Assembly (NCBI RefSeq): GCF_000411255.1
Contig: NZ_KE150412.1
Location: 1,501,294 to 1,565,293 of the forward strand
Direction: 5' to 3'
Origin: Paenibacillus sp. HGH0039
Lineage (GTDB): Bacteria; Bacillota; Bacilli; Paenibacillales; NBRC-103111
DNA length: 64,000 nt
Of this stretch, positions 18,200 to 29,079 are shown one piece after another; the stretch's first letter is position 1; the number at the start of each line of letters is the position of its first letter. The position numbers and the translations under genes were made by a program. The notes under the pieces were generated by a model that ran no database searches, was not told where the DNA came from, and was given only the letters and a program-made list of their open reading frames with translations.

Positions 18200-18229
18200 A
18201 TTTTAACAAAATTGTCTGCAAAACACCAA
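18200..18229 (-). promoter_or_regulatory. Probable lonA promoter
   Basis: On the minus strand TTGGTG (18224-18229) and TAAAAT (18200-18205) are separated by 18 bases and lie about 50 bases upstream of the lonA start. Confidence 0.5.
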
Positions 18230-18300
18230 TTGGGCACAAAACGGCCCCCGGAAAGGAATTTCTCCCTGCCGAAAGCCGCTTCTGCCCGGAGACGGAAATG

Positions 18301-20067
18301 TTACGATTTGGCGGATTCCGATCCATCGGTCGGCCCCGCATGCAGGAACGGCATCGTGCCCGGCATCATCTGCTCTCCCGCCGCAGGCATCGGAATGACA
18401 TTGCTGGCGATCTGGAGGCCGAGGGCAAGCGAAAGCACTTCTTCGACCGATTCCACCGCGATGACTTCGACACCGGGCAGATCCGCGAAAAGCTCCTGCC
18501 AGTTTTCCTTGGGAATGAACACGCGCGTCGCCCCCGCCTGGAAGGCGGCCTCCACCTTGGCGACAACGCCGCCGACCGGCTTCACTTTCCCGTGTATGCT
18601 CATCTCGCCGGTCATGGCGAGCTTGTTGTCCACGGGTATCTGGTGAAGGGCCGATGCGATTGCCGTTGCCATGGCGATTCCCGCGGACGGTCCGTCGATC
18701 GGCGTACCGCCGGGGAAATTAATGTGCAGATCATAGTCCGAAGTGCGCAGCCCCATGCGCTTCAGAACCGTCAGCACATTCTCCACGGACCCGCGGGCCA
18801 TGCTTTTGCGGCGCAGCGTGCGGGAACCGCCGCCCATCTCTTCCTCGTCGACGACCCCGGTGATGTTGAACGAACCGCTTCCCGGACGGGCGGCGGGGAT
18901 TGCGATAACTTCCAGCTCCAATAGCGTGCCCAAATTCGGACCGTATACCGCAAGCCCGTTTACAAAGCCGACCTGCGGCTCCGAAGGGATTTTCCGTTCC
19001 GGTCGGGGCTGGATCTGGGAGCTGTTGACGACCCACTCGATATCGGCCGCGGTCACTTCTTCGCGCTTATCCGTCAGAGCGAGTCCGGCCGCCAGCTGAA
19101 TCACATTGACCGCTTCACGGCCGTTGGTCGCATAGCGTTTGACGACACCGATGGCGGATTCGTTCGCCGGGAACCCGATTTTGGCCAGCGCATTGGCCGC
19201 AATCTCGCCGATTTCCTCCGGCAGGAGCGGACGGAAGAAGATTTCCATACAACGGGAACGGATGGCCGGAGGAATTTCATTCGGCGTGCGCGTCGTCGCG
19301 CCGACGAGACGAAAGTCCGCAGGCAGCCCGTTCTGAAAAATATCATGGATAAAGTTCGGAATGTTGTTGTCTTCCGAATTGTAATAGGCGCTTTCCAGGA
19401 ACACTTTGCGGTCTTCCAGCACCTTGAGCAATTTATTCATCTGAATCGGATGGAGTTCCCCGATTTCGTCAATGAACAGGATACCGCCGTGAGCTTTCGT
19501 AACGGCACCCGGCTTCGGCTGCGGAATTCCGGCAACGCCCATTGCACCGGCGCCCTGGTAAATCGGGTCGTGAACGGAGCCGATCAGCGGATCGGCAATG
19601 CCCCGCTCGTCGAAACGGGCCGTGGTCGCGTCGATTTCCGTGAATTTCGCTTCATTGCGAAAAGGCGATTGCGGATTTTTCTTCGCTTCTTCCAGGACGA
19701 CCCTAGCCGCCGCCGTCTTCCCTACACCCGGAGGGCCGTATATAAGCACATGCTGGGGATTGGGACCGCACAGAGCGGCTTTTAACGCCTTAAGCCCTTC
19801 CTTCTGCCCGACGATATCCTGCATACTGGAAGGCCGCGTTTTTTCCGCCAGAGGCTTGGTCAGCGAAACGGATCGGAGCTTTCTCAGTTTCTCCAGCTCT
19901 TTCTTTGATTCTCTATCGATGGCAGACCGGTTGGTCTGCTGGTTGCGCAGCAAATTCCAGAAGTACATCCCGATGACAACTGCAAAAAACACCTGAATCA
20001 ACATTAAAATCATACTAAAGCTCATATCCATTTTATCTTCAGTCCTTTCCGGTCCGATCTCATACAT
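18301..20067 (-). CDS. lonB: Membrane-associated ATP-dependent protease LonB
   Basis: The Bacillus-type LonB has an N-terminal membrane span (MILMLIQVFFAVVIGMYFW), an AAA+ domain with [12 protein letters not shown] and LFIDEIGELHP, and a Lon protease domain with Ser461 (GPSAGIAMATAI) and Lys504 (VVAKVEAA). In B. subtilis it works in the forespore. ATG 20067 (588 residues) is chosen because AGGAGG lies at 20079-20084; the family could also start near residue 13. It precedes lonA and is divergent from the amidase gene. Confidence 0.93.
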   Translation of the reverse strand: MYEIGPERTEDKMDMSFSMILMLIQVFFAVVIGMYFWNLLRNQQTNRSAIDRESKKELEKLRKLRSVSLTKPLAEKTRPSSMQDIVGQKEGLKALKAALCGPNPQHVLIYGPPGVGKTAAARVVLEEAKKNPQSPFRNEAKFTEIDATTARFDERGIADPLIGSVHDPIYQGAGAMGVAGIPQPKPGAVTKAHGGILFIDEIGELHPIQMNKLLKVLEDRKVFLESAYYNSEDNNIPNFIHDIFQNGLPADFRLVGATTRTPNEIPPAIRSRCMEIFFRPLLPEEIGEIAANALAKIGFPANESAIGVVKRYATNGREAVNVIQLAAGLALTDKREEVTAADIEWVVNSSQIQPRPERKIPSEPQVGFVNGLAVYGPNLGTLLELEVIAIPAARPGSGSFNITGVVDEEEMGGGSRTLRRKSMARGSVENVLTVLKRMGLRTSDYDLHINFPGGTPIDGPSAGIAMATAIASALHQIPVDNKLAMTGEMSIHGKVKPVGGVVAKVEAAFQAGATRVFIPKENWQELFADLPGVEVIAVESVEEVLSLALGLQIASNVIPMPAAGEQMMPGTMPFLHAGPTDGSESAKS

Positions 20068-20190
20068 GGCAGTATTCCCCTCCTGTGAAGGAATAATCAT
20101 GCCGTCCAAATGTTTTCTCGGCTAATCATGAATGAGAGGACGGCCGTCGTAGAAAACTACGGTTAACCTACTCCGGAAAGGATGGACCGG

Positions 20191-21114
20191 ATGTTTACCA
20201 AACGCTTACTAACGGGCTCTTGTCTGGCCGCTTGCATAACCGGCCTTTCTTTGCTTGCCGTGGCCTGCGGAACGCCAAACCAGCTCGCCGAAACCACCCC
20301 TCATACCAGCGGTACCGCCTTGCAGGCATCCAAGCTTGCAGCCGATGCCAAAAAATCGCTTACTACGGGAAAAGCCCATGCGGAATCGCTGCCCGATATA
20401 ATGGAACCGGCGACGACACCTGACTCCCCACTCAACGCGCAACCTCCCAAATCCGCTTCCAAGACCAACAGCCATATAAATCCGCCCGATGTGCTGATTG
20501 ATGTCGGACACGGAGGCATTGACGGCGGGGCCGTTCACGGCGATCTGCTCGAGAAAGACATCAACCTGGCCGTAGCCAAACAGTCTTATCAACTGCTGAC
20601 GGAAGCGGGCTATCGGGTCGTTTTGAACAGAGACAAGGACTACGCTCTAAGCGACGACAACAAATGGCTTAATAACCGCAGCCGGCATATCCGGGACCTT
20701 GCCCAACGGATGCAGATGGCCAACGACCTTAAACCGAAGCTGCTCATTTCGCTTCATGTGAATTCTTCGTTCAGCCGCTCCAAAAAAGGGCCCTATGTGC
20801 TGCATCAAAACAGCGCCGGTTCCCTTTTTCTTGCCACTCAGATCCAAGAACGGTTGAACGCCATTTCAGGAACCCGGCATCTCCCTATCCTTGGTAAAAC
20901 GTATTACCTTCTGAAAAGAGCCCAGAGCCCGTCGGTCATCGTGGAAATCGGGTTTATCACAAATGCGGATGACCGGTCACGGATGACGAGCGCCGAAGGC
21001 CAGCAAAAAATCGCAGCGGCGATCCGGGATGCCGTTGCCGCTTATATCGCCCATGGGGATTTAGGCCCCGGGCCCGGAGGCAGCCAGAACAACGGTTCCG
21101 CACCGGCAAAATGA
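20191..21114 (+). CDS. N-acetylmuramoyl-L-alanine amidase (Amidase_3 family), probable lipoprotein
   Basis: A 307-residue cell-wall hydrolase cleaving the bond between muramic acid and L-alanine. The signal region ends at LLAVAC with Cys26, an imperfect lipobox, so it may be lipid-anchored. A Ser/Thr/Pro/Ala-rich linker runs to about residue 98. The catalytic domain has zinc ligands His107 (DVGHGG), Glu121 and His189 (SLHVNSS) and catalytic Glu252 (VEIGF), as in CwlD and AmiC. ATG 20191 has AAAGG 9 bases upstream; the earlier ATG at 20182 has no spacing. It is convergent with ispG, with which it shares a terminator. Confidence 0.9.
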   Translation: MFTKRLLTGSCLAACITGLSLLAVACGTPNQLAETTPHTSGTALQASKLAADAKKSLTTGKAHAESLPDIMEPATTPDSPLNAQPPKSASKTNSHINPPDVLIDVGHGGIDGGAVHGDLLEKDINLAVAKQSYQLLTEAGYRVVLNRDKDYALSDDNKWLNNRSRHIRDLAQRMQMANDLKPKLLISLHVNSSFSRSKKGPYVLHQNSAGSLFLATQIQERLNAISGTRHLPILGKTYYLLKRAQSPSVIVEIGFITNADDRSRMTSAEGQQKIAAAIRDAVAAYIAHGDLGPGPGGSQNNGSAPAK

Positions 21115-21202
21115 CGGACAGCCCGCTTCGCCTTCAGGAGAAATCGATTTTTTGCGAAGGACAAAAGTCCCCCGGCAACTTGCAGGATTAAGCTCCCACA
21201 AA

Positions 21203-21245
21203 AAAAGTCACGATCCTTAGGGGATCGTGACTTTTGATTTTTTAA
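21203..21245. terminator. Bidirectional terminator between the amidase gene and ispG
   Basis: A 14-bp stem (AAAAGTCACGATCC at 21203-21216 with GGATCGTGACTTTT at 21222-21235) has T-rich flanks on both strands: GATTTTTT downstream on plus, TTTTTTTGTG on minus. Confidence 0.9.
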
Positions 21246-21300
21246 GCGGAGTACGCCGGTTGGCTGAACCCAGCCCTAGCCGGGGTGAATCCTTTATGCA

Positions 21301-22467
21301 TCAGGAATGCTGAGCTTGAGCCTGTTTTTGAGCGAGCTCGATACGTTCTTGATGCTGGCGGCGTCCCGGAATTTCACCCGTACGGTTGAATTCGTGGACA
21401 ATGATGTCGATTTCTTTCTTCAGCTCGTTCAGAAGTTCGGCTTCCGGTACCTTGCGGACCATCTCCCCGTAGCGGAAAAGCAAGCCCTCGCCTCTCGCTC
21501 CTGCGATTCCGATATCGGCTTCGCGAGCTTCGCCCGGTCCGTTCACGGCACAGCCGAGTACGGAAACTTTAATCGGCACCTTGAGGTTGGCAATGTAGGC
21601 CTCGACTTCGTTCGCGATGGAAAAGAGGTCGATGTCCAGACGTCCGCAGGTCGGACACGAAATAAGCGTCGCGGCATTGGTAATGAGGCCGAACGTTTTA
21701 AGCAGCTCGCGGGCGACTTTCACTTCCTCGACCGGATCCGCGCTGAGCGAGATCCGCATCGTGGAGCCGATGCCCATGCTGAGCAGCGCACCGAGCCCCG
21801 CAGCGCTCTTCACCGTGCCGGAGAACAGTGTTCCGGCTTCGGTAATGCCGAGGTGAAGCGGGTAATTAAATGCCTGAGCAGCCTGGGTATACGCGGCGAT
21901 AGCCATCGGCACATCGGACGCCTTCAGGGACACGATAATGTCGTGGAAATCGAGTTCTTCCAAAATGCCGATGTGGAACAAGGCGCTTTCCACCATCGCT
22001 TCAGGCGTCGGATATCCGTACTTCTCCAAGAGGTGGTTTTCCAAAGAACCCGCGTTTACGCCGATCCGGATCGGAATTCCCCGCTCTTTACAAGCCTTCA
22101 CAACGGCTTCGACTTTCGAACGGCGGCCGATGTTACCCGGGTTGATCCGGACTTTGTCGATGCCGTTCTCAATGGCCGCCAGTGCGAGGCGATGGTCGAA
22201 ATGGATATCGGATACAAGCGGAATGTTAATCTGCTTCTTGATTTCCTTGACGGCGTCCGCCGCTTCCATATTGTTGACGGTCACACGAACGAGCTGGCAG
22301 CCGGCTTCTTCCAGCCGGTGGATTTCGGCTACCGTCGCTTTGACGTCCGCCGTTTTCGTCGTACACATACTTTGAATGATAACCTCGTCGCTGCCGCCGA
22401 TCGTTAAATCTCCGACACGAACGGGTCTCGTATCTTTTCTGTGAAACATACGTGTCTTCTCTCCCAT
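21301..22467 (-). CDS. ispG: 4-hydroxy-3-methylbut-2-en-1-yl diphosphate synthase (flavodoxin)
   Basis: A 388-residue GcpE/IspG enzyme of the MEP isoprenoid pathway, converting methylerythritol cyclodiphosphate to HMBPP. The [4Fe-4S] ligands are in SCPTCGR and [10 protein letters not shown], and the TIM-barrel segments [10 protein letters not shown] and INPGNIGRR are intact. The C-terminus has a Gln-rich tail. It is downstream of clpX on the same strand with 129 bases between and is placed inside a protease-gene block. A second ATG at 22449 is possible. Confidence 0.96.
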   Translation of the reverse strand: MGEKTRMFHRKDTRPVRVGDLTIGGSDEVIIQSMCTTKTADVKATVAEIHRLEEAGCQLVRVTVNNMEAADAVKEIKKQINIPLVSDIHFDHRLALAAIENGIDKVRINPGNIGRRSKVEAVVKACKERGIPIRIGVNAGSLENHLLEKYGYPTPEAMVESALFHIGILEELDFHDIIVSLKASDVPMAIAAYTQAAQAFNYPLHLGITEAGTLFSGTVKSAAGLGALLSMGIGSTMRISLSADPVEEVKVARELLKTFGLITNAATLISCPTCGRLDIDLFSIANEVEAYIANLKVPIKVSVLGCAVNGPGEAREADIGIAGARGEGLLFRYGEMVRKVPEAELLNELKKEIDIIVHEFNRTGEIPGRRQHQERIELAQKQAQAQHS

Positions 22468-22596
22468 GAACCAAACATCCTCCGCGCCGCACCGGCATAA
22501 GCCGCGCCGGCCTCAAATGATGAAGCGGGCAGCCAAGGCCGGGCAGCTTGGAGGCTGTCGGTTACTCTATAGTATGAGCTCCTGTCTCAACCGAGA

Positions 22597-23862
<1,266 letters not shown>

Positions 23863-23874
23863 TGGATCACTCCT

Positions 23875-24468
23875 TTAAGATTTCAGGTCGCTTCGAGTGA
23901 TGACTTCGTCGATCAATCCGTACGCCTTCGCATCTTCCGCGCTCATAAAGTTATCGCGATCTGTATCGCGATCTATTTTATCATACGGCTGGCCGGTATG
24001 CTTCACATAGATATTATTCAGCTTCTGCTTCGTTTTGATGATCCAATCGGCGTGAATTTTGATGTCCGACGCCTGCCCCCGGACACCGCCCAGCGGCTGA
24101 TGGATCATAACCTCGCTATTCGGCAAGGCAAAACGTTTACCGGGCGCACCGGCCGTCAAAAGCAGGGAACCCATGCTCGCTGCCATGCCTACGCAAATCG
24201 TCGACACGTCCGGTTTGATGTGCTGCATCGTATCGTAAATTCCGAGTCCGGCCGTTACCGAGCCACCCGGAGAATTAATGTATACGTGAATGTCTTTCTC
24301 TGCGTCCTGGGACTGTAAAAACAGCAGTTGGGCAATGACAAGGTTAGCCACATCATCATCAATCGCGCTGCCGATAAAGATAATACGGTCTTTGAGCAGG
24401 CGAGAATAGATGTCGTAGGAACGCTCACCACGGGCTTCTTGCTCCACAACCATAGGGATAAGACTCAT
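23875..24468 (-). CDS. clpP: ATP-dependent Clp protease proteolytic subunit
   Basis: The 197-residue serine peptidase forms the tetradecameric chamber served by ClpX. The catalytic serine is Ser98 in GMAASMGS and the histidine His123 in [15 protein letters not shown] precedes the ATG. A separate promoter is visible upstream and a terminator separates it from tig. No tandem GGTCAAA CtsR operator was seen. Confidence 0.97.
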   Translation of the reverse strand: MSLIPMVVEQEARGERSYDIYSRLLKDRIIFIGSAIDDDVANLVIAQLLFLQSQDAEKDIHVYINSPGGSVTAGLGIYDTMQHIKPDVSTICVGMAASMGSLLLTAGAPGKRFALPNSEVMIHQPLGGVRGQASDIKIHADWIIKTKQKLNNIYVKHTGQPYDKIDRDTDRDNFMSAEDAKAYGLIDEVITRSDLKS

Positions 24469-24500
24469 TGGACCAACTCCTTTGCGGGTACTTACTTTTC

Positions 24501-24529
24501 ATTTTACCATGTTTAAAAGGTAAAGTCAT
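24501..24529 (-). promoter_or_regulatory. Probable clpP promoter with an inverted repeat over the -10
   Basis: On the minus strand ATGACT (24524-24529) and TAAAAT (24501-24506) are 17 bases apart. TTTACC (24503-24508) and GGTAAA (24519-24524) form an inverted repeat across the promoter, a possible operator. Confidence 0.5.
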
Positions 24530-24575
24530 TTTTAGGATAAATCCCGCTAAATATCGCTTCCGCGGCTGTTTTCGG

Positions 24576-24612
24576 GTAAAACAAAGGCACGCTTTGGATT
24601 ACGTGCCTTTGT
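24576..24612 (-). terminator. Terminator after tig
   Basis: An 11-bp perfect stem, ACAAAGGCACG (24581-24591) with CGTGCCTTTGT (24602-24612), is followed on the minus strand by TTTTACC. It separates tig from clpP. Confidence 0.75.
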
Positions 24613-24670
24613 ATGTGTCCTATTATACAGCTTTTGTCGGGATCGTGCAGTGCCTGGGAAGGCGAAGCGA

Positions 24671-26038
24671 TTACTCGGCCGCTTCTTCTTCTTTGGCTTC
24701 CTCTTTCGCTGCTTTTTTAGCTTTCGATTCTTTCTTAGCCGGCTTTTCTTTCTCTTCCGTGCTGTTGGCGAGCAGGAAGTCTACGGTTTTGCGAACAGCC
24801 AGATCCTGCTTGATGCCTTCCAGGCTGCCGTTAGCTTCGAAGATCGAGCGAAGCTCTTCAACGGATTTCTGGTACTGCTCGGCAAGACGATCCAGCTCGG
24901 CGTTCACGTCTTCGTCCGTCGCTTCGATTTTCTCTGCGATCGCGATCGCTTCGAGAACCAGGTTGTTGCGAACGCGTTTCTCGGCGTCTTCTCTCATTTG
25001 AGATTTCAGCACGTCCACGTTCTGGCCGGAGAATTGGAAGTACAGATCCAGCGTCATGCCCTGCATGCGCAGACGTCTTTCGAATTCACTTACCATCTGG
25101 TCGAGTTCGGTTTCGATCATGGAAGCCGGAATTTCAACGTTCGCGTTGGCAGCGGCCTTCTCGACCACAGCTGTTTCGCGCTGAACTTCAGCATCCTGCT
25201 TCTTCTTCTCTTCCAGGTTCTTCGCGATGTCCTGCTTGTACTCTTCGAGCGTGTCGAATTCACTTACGTCTTTAGCGAACTCGTCGTCAAGCTCAGGAAG
25301 GTTCTTGCGCTTAATGTCGTGCAGCTTCACTTTGAAAGTAGCCGCTTGACCTTTAAGCTGCTCGGAGTGGTATTCTTCCGGGAATGTCACTTCGATGTCC
25401 TTCTCTTCGTCCTTGGTCATGCCGACGATTTGCTCTTCGAAACCAGGGATGAAGCTGTTGGAGCCCAGCTCAAGGGAGTACTTCTCCGCTTTGCCGCCTT
25501 CAAACGCTTCGCCGTTCACGAAACCTTCGAAGTCGATGATCGTGATGTCGCCGTTTGCCGCCGCGCCTTCTTCAACCACGACAAGCTCAGCGTGTCTTTG
25601 CTGCAGGCGTTCCAGCTCTTCGTCGATTTCCTTCGGAGTTACCGCGCTGTCCGCTGCAGGAATCGCGATGCCTTTGTAGTCGCCGAGTTCCACTTCCGGC
25701 TTCACGGCTACTTTCGCTTTGAACTTCAGGGCTTGGCCTTTGCCGAATTGTTCAACGTCCACTTCAGGACGGTCAACAGGCTCGATGCCCGTTTCTTGAA
25801 CGGCCTGCATGTAAGCTTCCGGCAGAATGATGTCCAGCGCATCCTGGTACAGGCTTTCGATGCCGAAGCGCTTTTCAAAGATGGACCGCGGCACTTTACC
25901 TTTACGGAATCCCGGAACGTTTACTTTGGCTACGACTTTCTTAAAAGCTCTGTCGAGAGCGTCGGCAACTTGCTCCGCTTCCACTTCGATATCAAGAACT
26001 GCAGTGTTCTTCTCTATTTTTTCCCAGCTTGCTTTCAT
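24671..26038 (-). CDS. tig: Trigger factor, ribosome-associated chaperone
   Basis: A 455-residue chaperone and peptidyl-prolyl isomerase acting at the ribosome exit tunnel. The ribosome-binding signature [17 protein letters not shown] is near residue 42. The FKBP-like middle domain includes [17 protein letters not shown], and the C-terminal helical domain ends in a lysine/glutamate/alanine-rich tail. ATG 26038 is the family start ([10 protein letters not shown]) with GGAGGGG upstream; a longer frame extends into the promoter and is rejected. Confidence 0.96.
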   Translation of the reverse strand: MKASWEKIEKNTAVLDIEVEAEQVADALDRAFKKVVAKVNVPGFRKGKVPRSIFEKRFGIESLYQDALDIILPEAYMQAVQETGIEPVDRPEVDVEQFGKGQALKFKAKVAVKPEVELGDYKGIAIPAADSAVTPKEIDEELERLQQRHAELVVVEEGAAANGDITIIDFEGFVNGEAFEGGKAEKYSLELGSNSFIPGFEEQIVGMTKDEEKDIEVTFPEEYHSEQLKGQAATFKVKLHDIKRKNLPELDDEFAKDVSEFDTLEEYKQDIAKNLEEKKKQDAEVQRETAVVEKAAANANVEIPASMIETELDQMVSEFERRLRMQGMTLDLYFQFSGQNVDVLKSQMREDAEKRVRNNLVLEAIAIAEKIEATDEDVNAELDRLAEQYQKSVEELRSIFEANGSLEGIKQDLAVRKTVDFLLANSTEEKEKPAKKESKAKKAAKEEAKEEEAAE

Positions 26039-26140
26039 TTTATGCTTTCCCCTCCAAAAATGTACCCTGACAAGTATTTTTTCACGTTCTGACCTCATAA
26101 TTAAGCCCGTAAGCCTTTTAGTGGCCATTATAACCATTCT

Positions 26141-26168
26141 AGTATACCACAAACCCTTGCTTTTTCAA
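26141..26168 (-). promoter_or_regulatory. tig promoter
   Basis: On the minus strand TTGAAA (26163-26168) and TATACT (26141-26146) are 16 bases apart, about 100 bases before the tig start and just after the ysoA-like stop. Confidence 0.65.
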
Positions 26169-26192
26169 GCGAATGACTGGAATGGCTTTATT

Positions 26193-27107
26193 TTAGCCGC
26201 CCGTGTACAAAGCCTGGATAAAAGATTGCAGACAAGCGTAAGCTTCGCCCCACGCCTGCAGCATGGAAGCGGTGATTCCGTACTGCTCCCGCAGATGCTC
26301 CCTGTCCGCGCTCCCGAATAAAGATTCGTGAAGAACGGTATGCAGCGCGCTCGCCCAGACGTCCACCTCTTCTTCCCGGCAGCTGCTCATGGACGTGTAC
26401 AATTCCGTGCCGTACACCGTTTTGAGAAATTCCAGCCACGTCTGCTCGGCGAAAAAACCGAAGTCCGGCTGCTCCGACTCGCTGATCTGCTGAACCCGGT
26501 ATACCATTTCGCGTATCCGGTCCGGGAATTCTTCGAGCTTCAGGGGCGTATCCTCGATGCGGAGCACCATTTTGTTCTGCGCGCGCGCAAGCACGACAGG
26601 GCCCTTGCCTCCCCGCTGCTTCAGCATCTGCAGGGCTCTGAATTGGACGAACGGATGGCTCGGGGCCGTATGGAGCCACTCTTTTACAAACTCGTCGATC
26701 CGGTCGTCCTCCGCAAAAGCAAGCTGCTCCAGAGCGATCATCTGACGCTCCATATCCGTACCGTCCTCAAGCATGTCCAGCAGACTCCCGACATACTGCC
26801 GGCCTTCCGCGGACTTCCCGGCCACCGACTGGCGCTTGAGGTCTTCCTCGGTAATTTCCTCCTCTTCACCGCCCTCCTGCATGACGGCATCGTCGTACAG
26901 AGTTTCCGGGAACATCGTTTCCAGCCACTGTAGAAGAGCTCTCCACTGGGCTTGTTTCTCCGCATCGTCCCTGGCGAACTGCAGAAGATAACGAAGCAGG
27001 CGCACCGCCTCTTCATAGCGCTCCTGCTCCAGCAGTTGGGTCATCTGCTTCTCGTAGGAAGCGGCCGTTTTGGGAAATAAAACTACATTATCGTAGGAAT
27101 GAGTCAA
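26193..27107 (-). CDS. YsoA-like tetratricopeptide-type helical protein
   Basis: A 304-residue, mostly helical cytoplasmic protein. Its place directly before tig matches ysoA of B. subtilis, a TPR-containing protein of unknown role. The N-terminal segment (YEEAVRLLRYLLQFARDDAEKQAQWRALLQWL) looks like a TPR pair, followed by an acidic linker (about residues 80-92) and a second helical domain. TTG 27107 is preferred, with GAGGTGG 5 bases upstream; GTG 27116 lacks a site. Function is unknown. Confidence 0.7.
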   Translation of the reverse strand: MTHSYDNVVLFPKTAASYEKQMTQLLEQERYEEAVRLLRYLLQFARDDAEKQAQWRALLQWLETMFPETLYDDAVMQEGGEEEEITEEDLKRQSVAGKSAEGRQYVGSLLDMLEDGTDMERQMIALEQLAFAEDDRIDEFVKEWLHTAPSHPFVQFRALQMLKQRGGKGPVVLARAQNKMVLRIEDTPLKLEEFPDRIREMVYRVQQISESEQPDFGFFAEQTWLEFLKTVYGTELYTSMSSCREEEVDVWASALHTVLHESLFGSADREHLREQYGITASMLQAWGEAYACLQSFIQALYTGG

Positions 27108-27286
27108 AGGTTCCACCTCGAAGCCGGACTCGTCCCGGCTGATTTTGAAATATTCTCCCGCAGTTCCTCCTGCAAAAGATCATCCATAAAGTGTACCGGA
27201 TTAGCGAGAGGAAATCAAAGAACGGGATTTGGGCGGGTCCCCTCGCCCTCGCTGCTTCCGGCGTCTTTCCGTACGGCCGGACACGT

Positions 27287-27328
27287 AAAAAAAGCCAGCC
27301 TCCTGTCGAAGGAAAGCTGACCTCGTTT
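27287..27328 (-). terminator. Terminator at the end of the amino-sugar-type operon
   Basis: On the minus strand GTCAGC (spelled GCTGAC at 27316-27321) pairs with GCTGGC (GCCAGC at 27294-27299), extended by a TTCC/GGAG inner helix, and is followed by seven T. It lies about 35 bases past the final gene of the nine-gene unit. Confidence 0.75.
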
Positions 27329-27354
27329 ATTGAGCTGCTTAATAAAAAAGAATA

Positions 27355-28092
27355 TCAGACCAGTTCAACGACCGGAATTTCACCAGCGCATTTGTTTAAT
27401 CCCGTTGGCTGTCCGCCCCGCCGCACAAGCGTAAAGTATTCGTAGCGCCCGATCACCGAATAGTCGCCGTGCATGACGCCGGGGTAGGCCCGGTCCACGG
27501 AATACACCTGGCTTTTGTGCGCCTGGAGCGCTTCTCCCTTGCGGCTGCGGAATTCCGAAATATTCACGCGTGACGTAATGGGGCAGCACTCGGACGGGCC
27601 GCAGTCGCCGCAGTGGTCGTAATAGTTCGGAATGGAGGCGTAATAAAGGTCAGGCGCCGCCCCGCCGTCCGCGTCCAATTCCTCGACCGCCCGCAGCACC
27701 GCCTTGGAGATGGCGATATGATCGGGATGCCCCGTTACTCCGTCCGGAGGAAACGTGACGACGAGATGAGGCTGCAGGTCCAGAATCGTCGCGGCCACAC
27801 GGGCGGCCAGGAGATCTTCACGGACCTCGGCCAGGCCTCCGTCCGGATAACGGTAGAAGTGAACCCGCTCGACGCCGAGAACGGCGGCGGCCCGGCGGAG
27901 CTCCCCTTCCCGGTACAGCGCGATTTCTTCCCTGCAGGTAAACGTGTACTCCCCCGTTTTGCCCTTGCAGCCGGATGTGGCGCAGGCCAAATGGACAGCA
28001 TGTCCACGCTCCGCATATTTGGCCATCGTGCCTCCGCAGGCAAACGATTCGTCGTCCGGATGCGCAAACACAAAGAGCAGCGTTTTCCTCAT
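27355..28092 (-). CDS. PIG-L/LmbE-family N-acetylglucosaminyl deacetylase-type enzyme
   Basis: A 245-residue cytoplasmic enzyme of the zinc-dependent family that includes BshB, MshB and GlcNAc-PI deacetylase. The metal-binding motif is AHPDDE at residues 10-15, with the second metal motif GHPDHIA around 126. It may remove an N-acetyl or N-acyl group from an amino sugar. Several cysteines cluster in DHCGDCGPSECCP, unusual for the family. It is the last gene of the operon, 24 bases after the kinase gene. ATG 28092 is preferred over GTG 28104. Confidence 0.85.
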   Translation of the reverse strand: MRKTLLFVFAHPDDESFACGGTMAKYAERGHAVHLACATSGCKGKTGEYTFTCREEIALYREGELRRAAAVLGVERVHFYRYPDGGLAEVREDLLAARVAATILDLQPHLVVTFPPDGVTGHPDHIAISKAVLRAVEELDADGGAAPDLYYASIPNYYDHCGDCGPSECCPITSRVNISEFRSRKGEALQAHKSQVYSVDRAYPGVMHGDYSVIGRYEYFTLVRRGGQPTGLNKCAGEIPVVELV

Positions 28093-28116
28093 AACGTCCC
28101 CCACCCTCCCCCGGAT

Positions 28117-29079
28117 TTACGGCAGCAGGCTGAGTCCCTGGGCGATCACTCCGTAAATCGGTTCTTTTTTTATTTCTTCCAGATTACATGAAGGGGCGAA
28201 TTCGCGCAATTTTTTCGTCAAACGGCTCCGCACAAACTCATTATTCTGGAGAACCCCTCCCTGGAGGATCAAAGTGAAGGAAGTGTCTTTCATTCCAAGC
28301 TTTTCGATAACGGCCCGTCCCCCGTAAACAAGCTCATCCGCGGCGGCTTCTAGAATACGCAGGGAGGATGCGTCTCCCTCCCGCGCGGAATCGCTGACAA
28401 GCAGCGACAGTTCCGCAACGGTGTCTACCCGGTAGTCGGCCGAATACACCCAGTTGTACAGCTCCTCCTCCGAACGGAGGTCGAGATAGGGCAGGACTCT
28501 GCGGGCGAGAATCGTCGGCCCCTGCCTGCCGTCCAGGGTCTGCAGGATAGCGGTGAGGGCCTGTTTGCCGATCCAGTAGGCACTCCCCTCATCCCCGACC
28601 CGGTAGCCCCAGCCCCCCGCCCGGGCGCTGCGTCCCTGTCCGTTGACGCCGTAAACGATGGAGCCGGTGCCCGCGATAAGCAGGACGCCCGGCTTGCCGT
28701 CCGTCGCTCCGAGCAGCGCGGCAAGTCCGTCGTTCTCCACGACGACCCGGTCCGCCTGAATCTCCGCCCTGGAGAGGGCTTCACGGACGAGCCCTTCAAT
28801 GATCTGCCGGTCGTAGCCGGTATCGAGCCCGGCCATCCCGAAGACCGCGCATTCGACGCGCAGCGTTTCGTCCGGAGCGGGAGGTTCCGTCAGATCCTCC
28901 CTGGCGATCTTCATGGCCCGCACCAGCTCATCCACGGCGGCTTCCTTGCCTGTCGTCTGGTAATTGCAGGAGCCTCCCCGGCCGGTTCCTTCTATTTTTC
29001 CCTGCCTATCGGTAAAAACAGCCAGGCACTTGGTTCCACCGCCGTCTACGGCAAGCAGCGGAATGCTGCGCCCCTTCAT
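28117..29079 (-). CDS. BadF/BadG/BcrA/BcrD-type ATPase, probable N-acetylglucosamine or amino-sugar kinase
   Basis: A 320-residue actin-fold kinase. The phosphate-binding loop AVDGGGTKC is near the N-terminus, VVVENDGLAALLGAT and LIAGTGSIVYG follow, and WGYRVGDEGSAYWIG matches bacterial GlcNAc kinases of the BadF family. It would phosphorylate a sugar released by the deacetylase and lyase enzymes. The start ATG overlaps the lyase stop as ATGA, implying translational coupling. The exact sugar is not determined by the sequence. Confidence 0.85.
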   Translation of the reverse strand: MKGRSIPLLAVDGGGTKCLAVFTDRQGKIEGTGRGGSCNYQTTGKEAAVDELVRAMKIAREDLTEPPAPDETLRVECAVFGMAGLDTGYDRQIIEGLVREALSRAEIQADRVVVENDGLAALLGATDGKPGVLLIAGTGSIVYGVNGQGRSARAGGWGYRVGDEGSAYWIGKQALTAILQTLDGRQGPTILARRVLPYLDLRSEEELYNWVYSADYRVDTVAELSLLVSDSAREGDASSLRILEAAADELVYGGRAVIEKLGMKDTSFTLILQGGVLQNNEFVRSRLTKKLREFAPSCNLEEIKKEPIYGVIAQGLSLLP

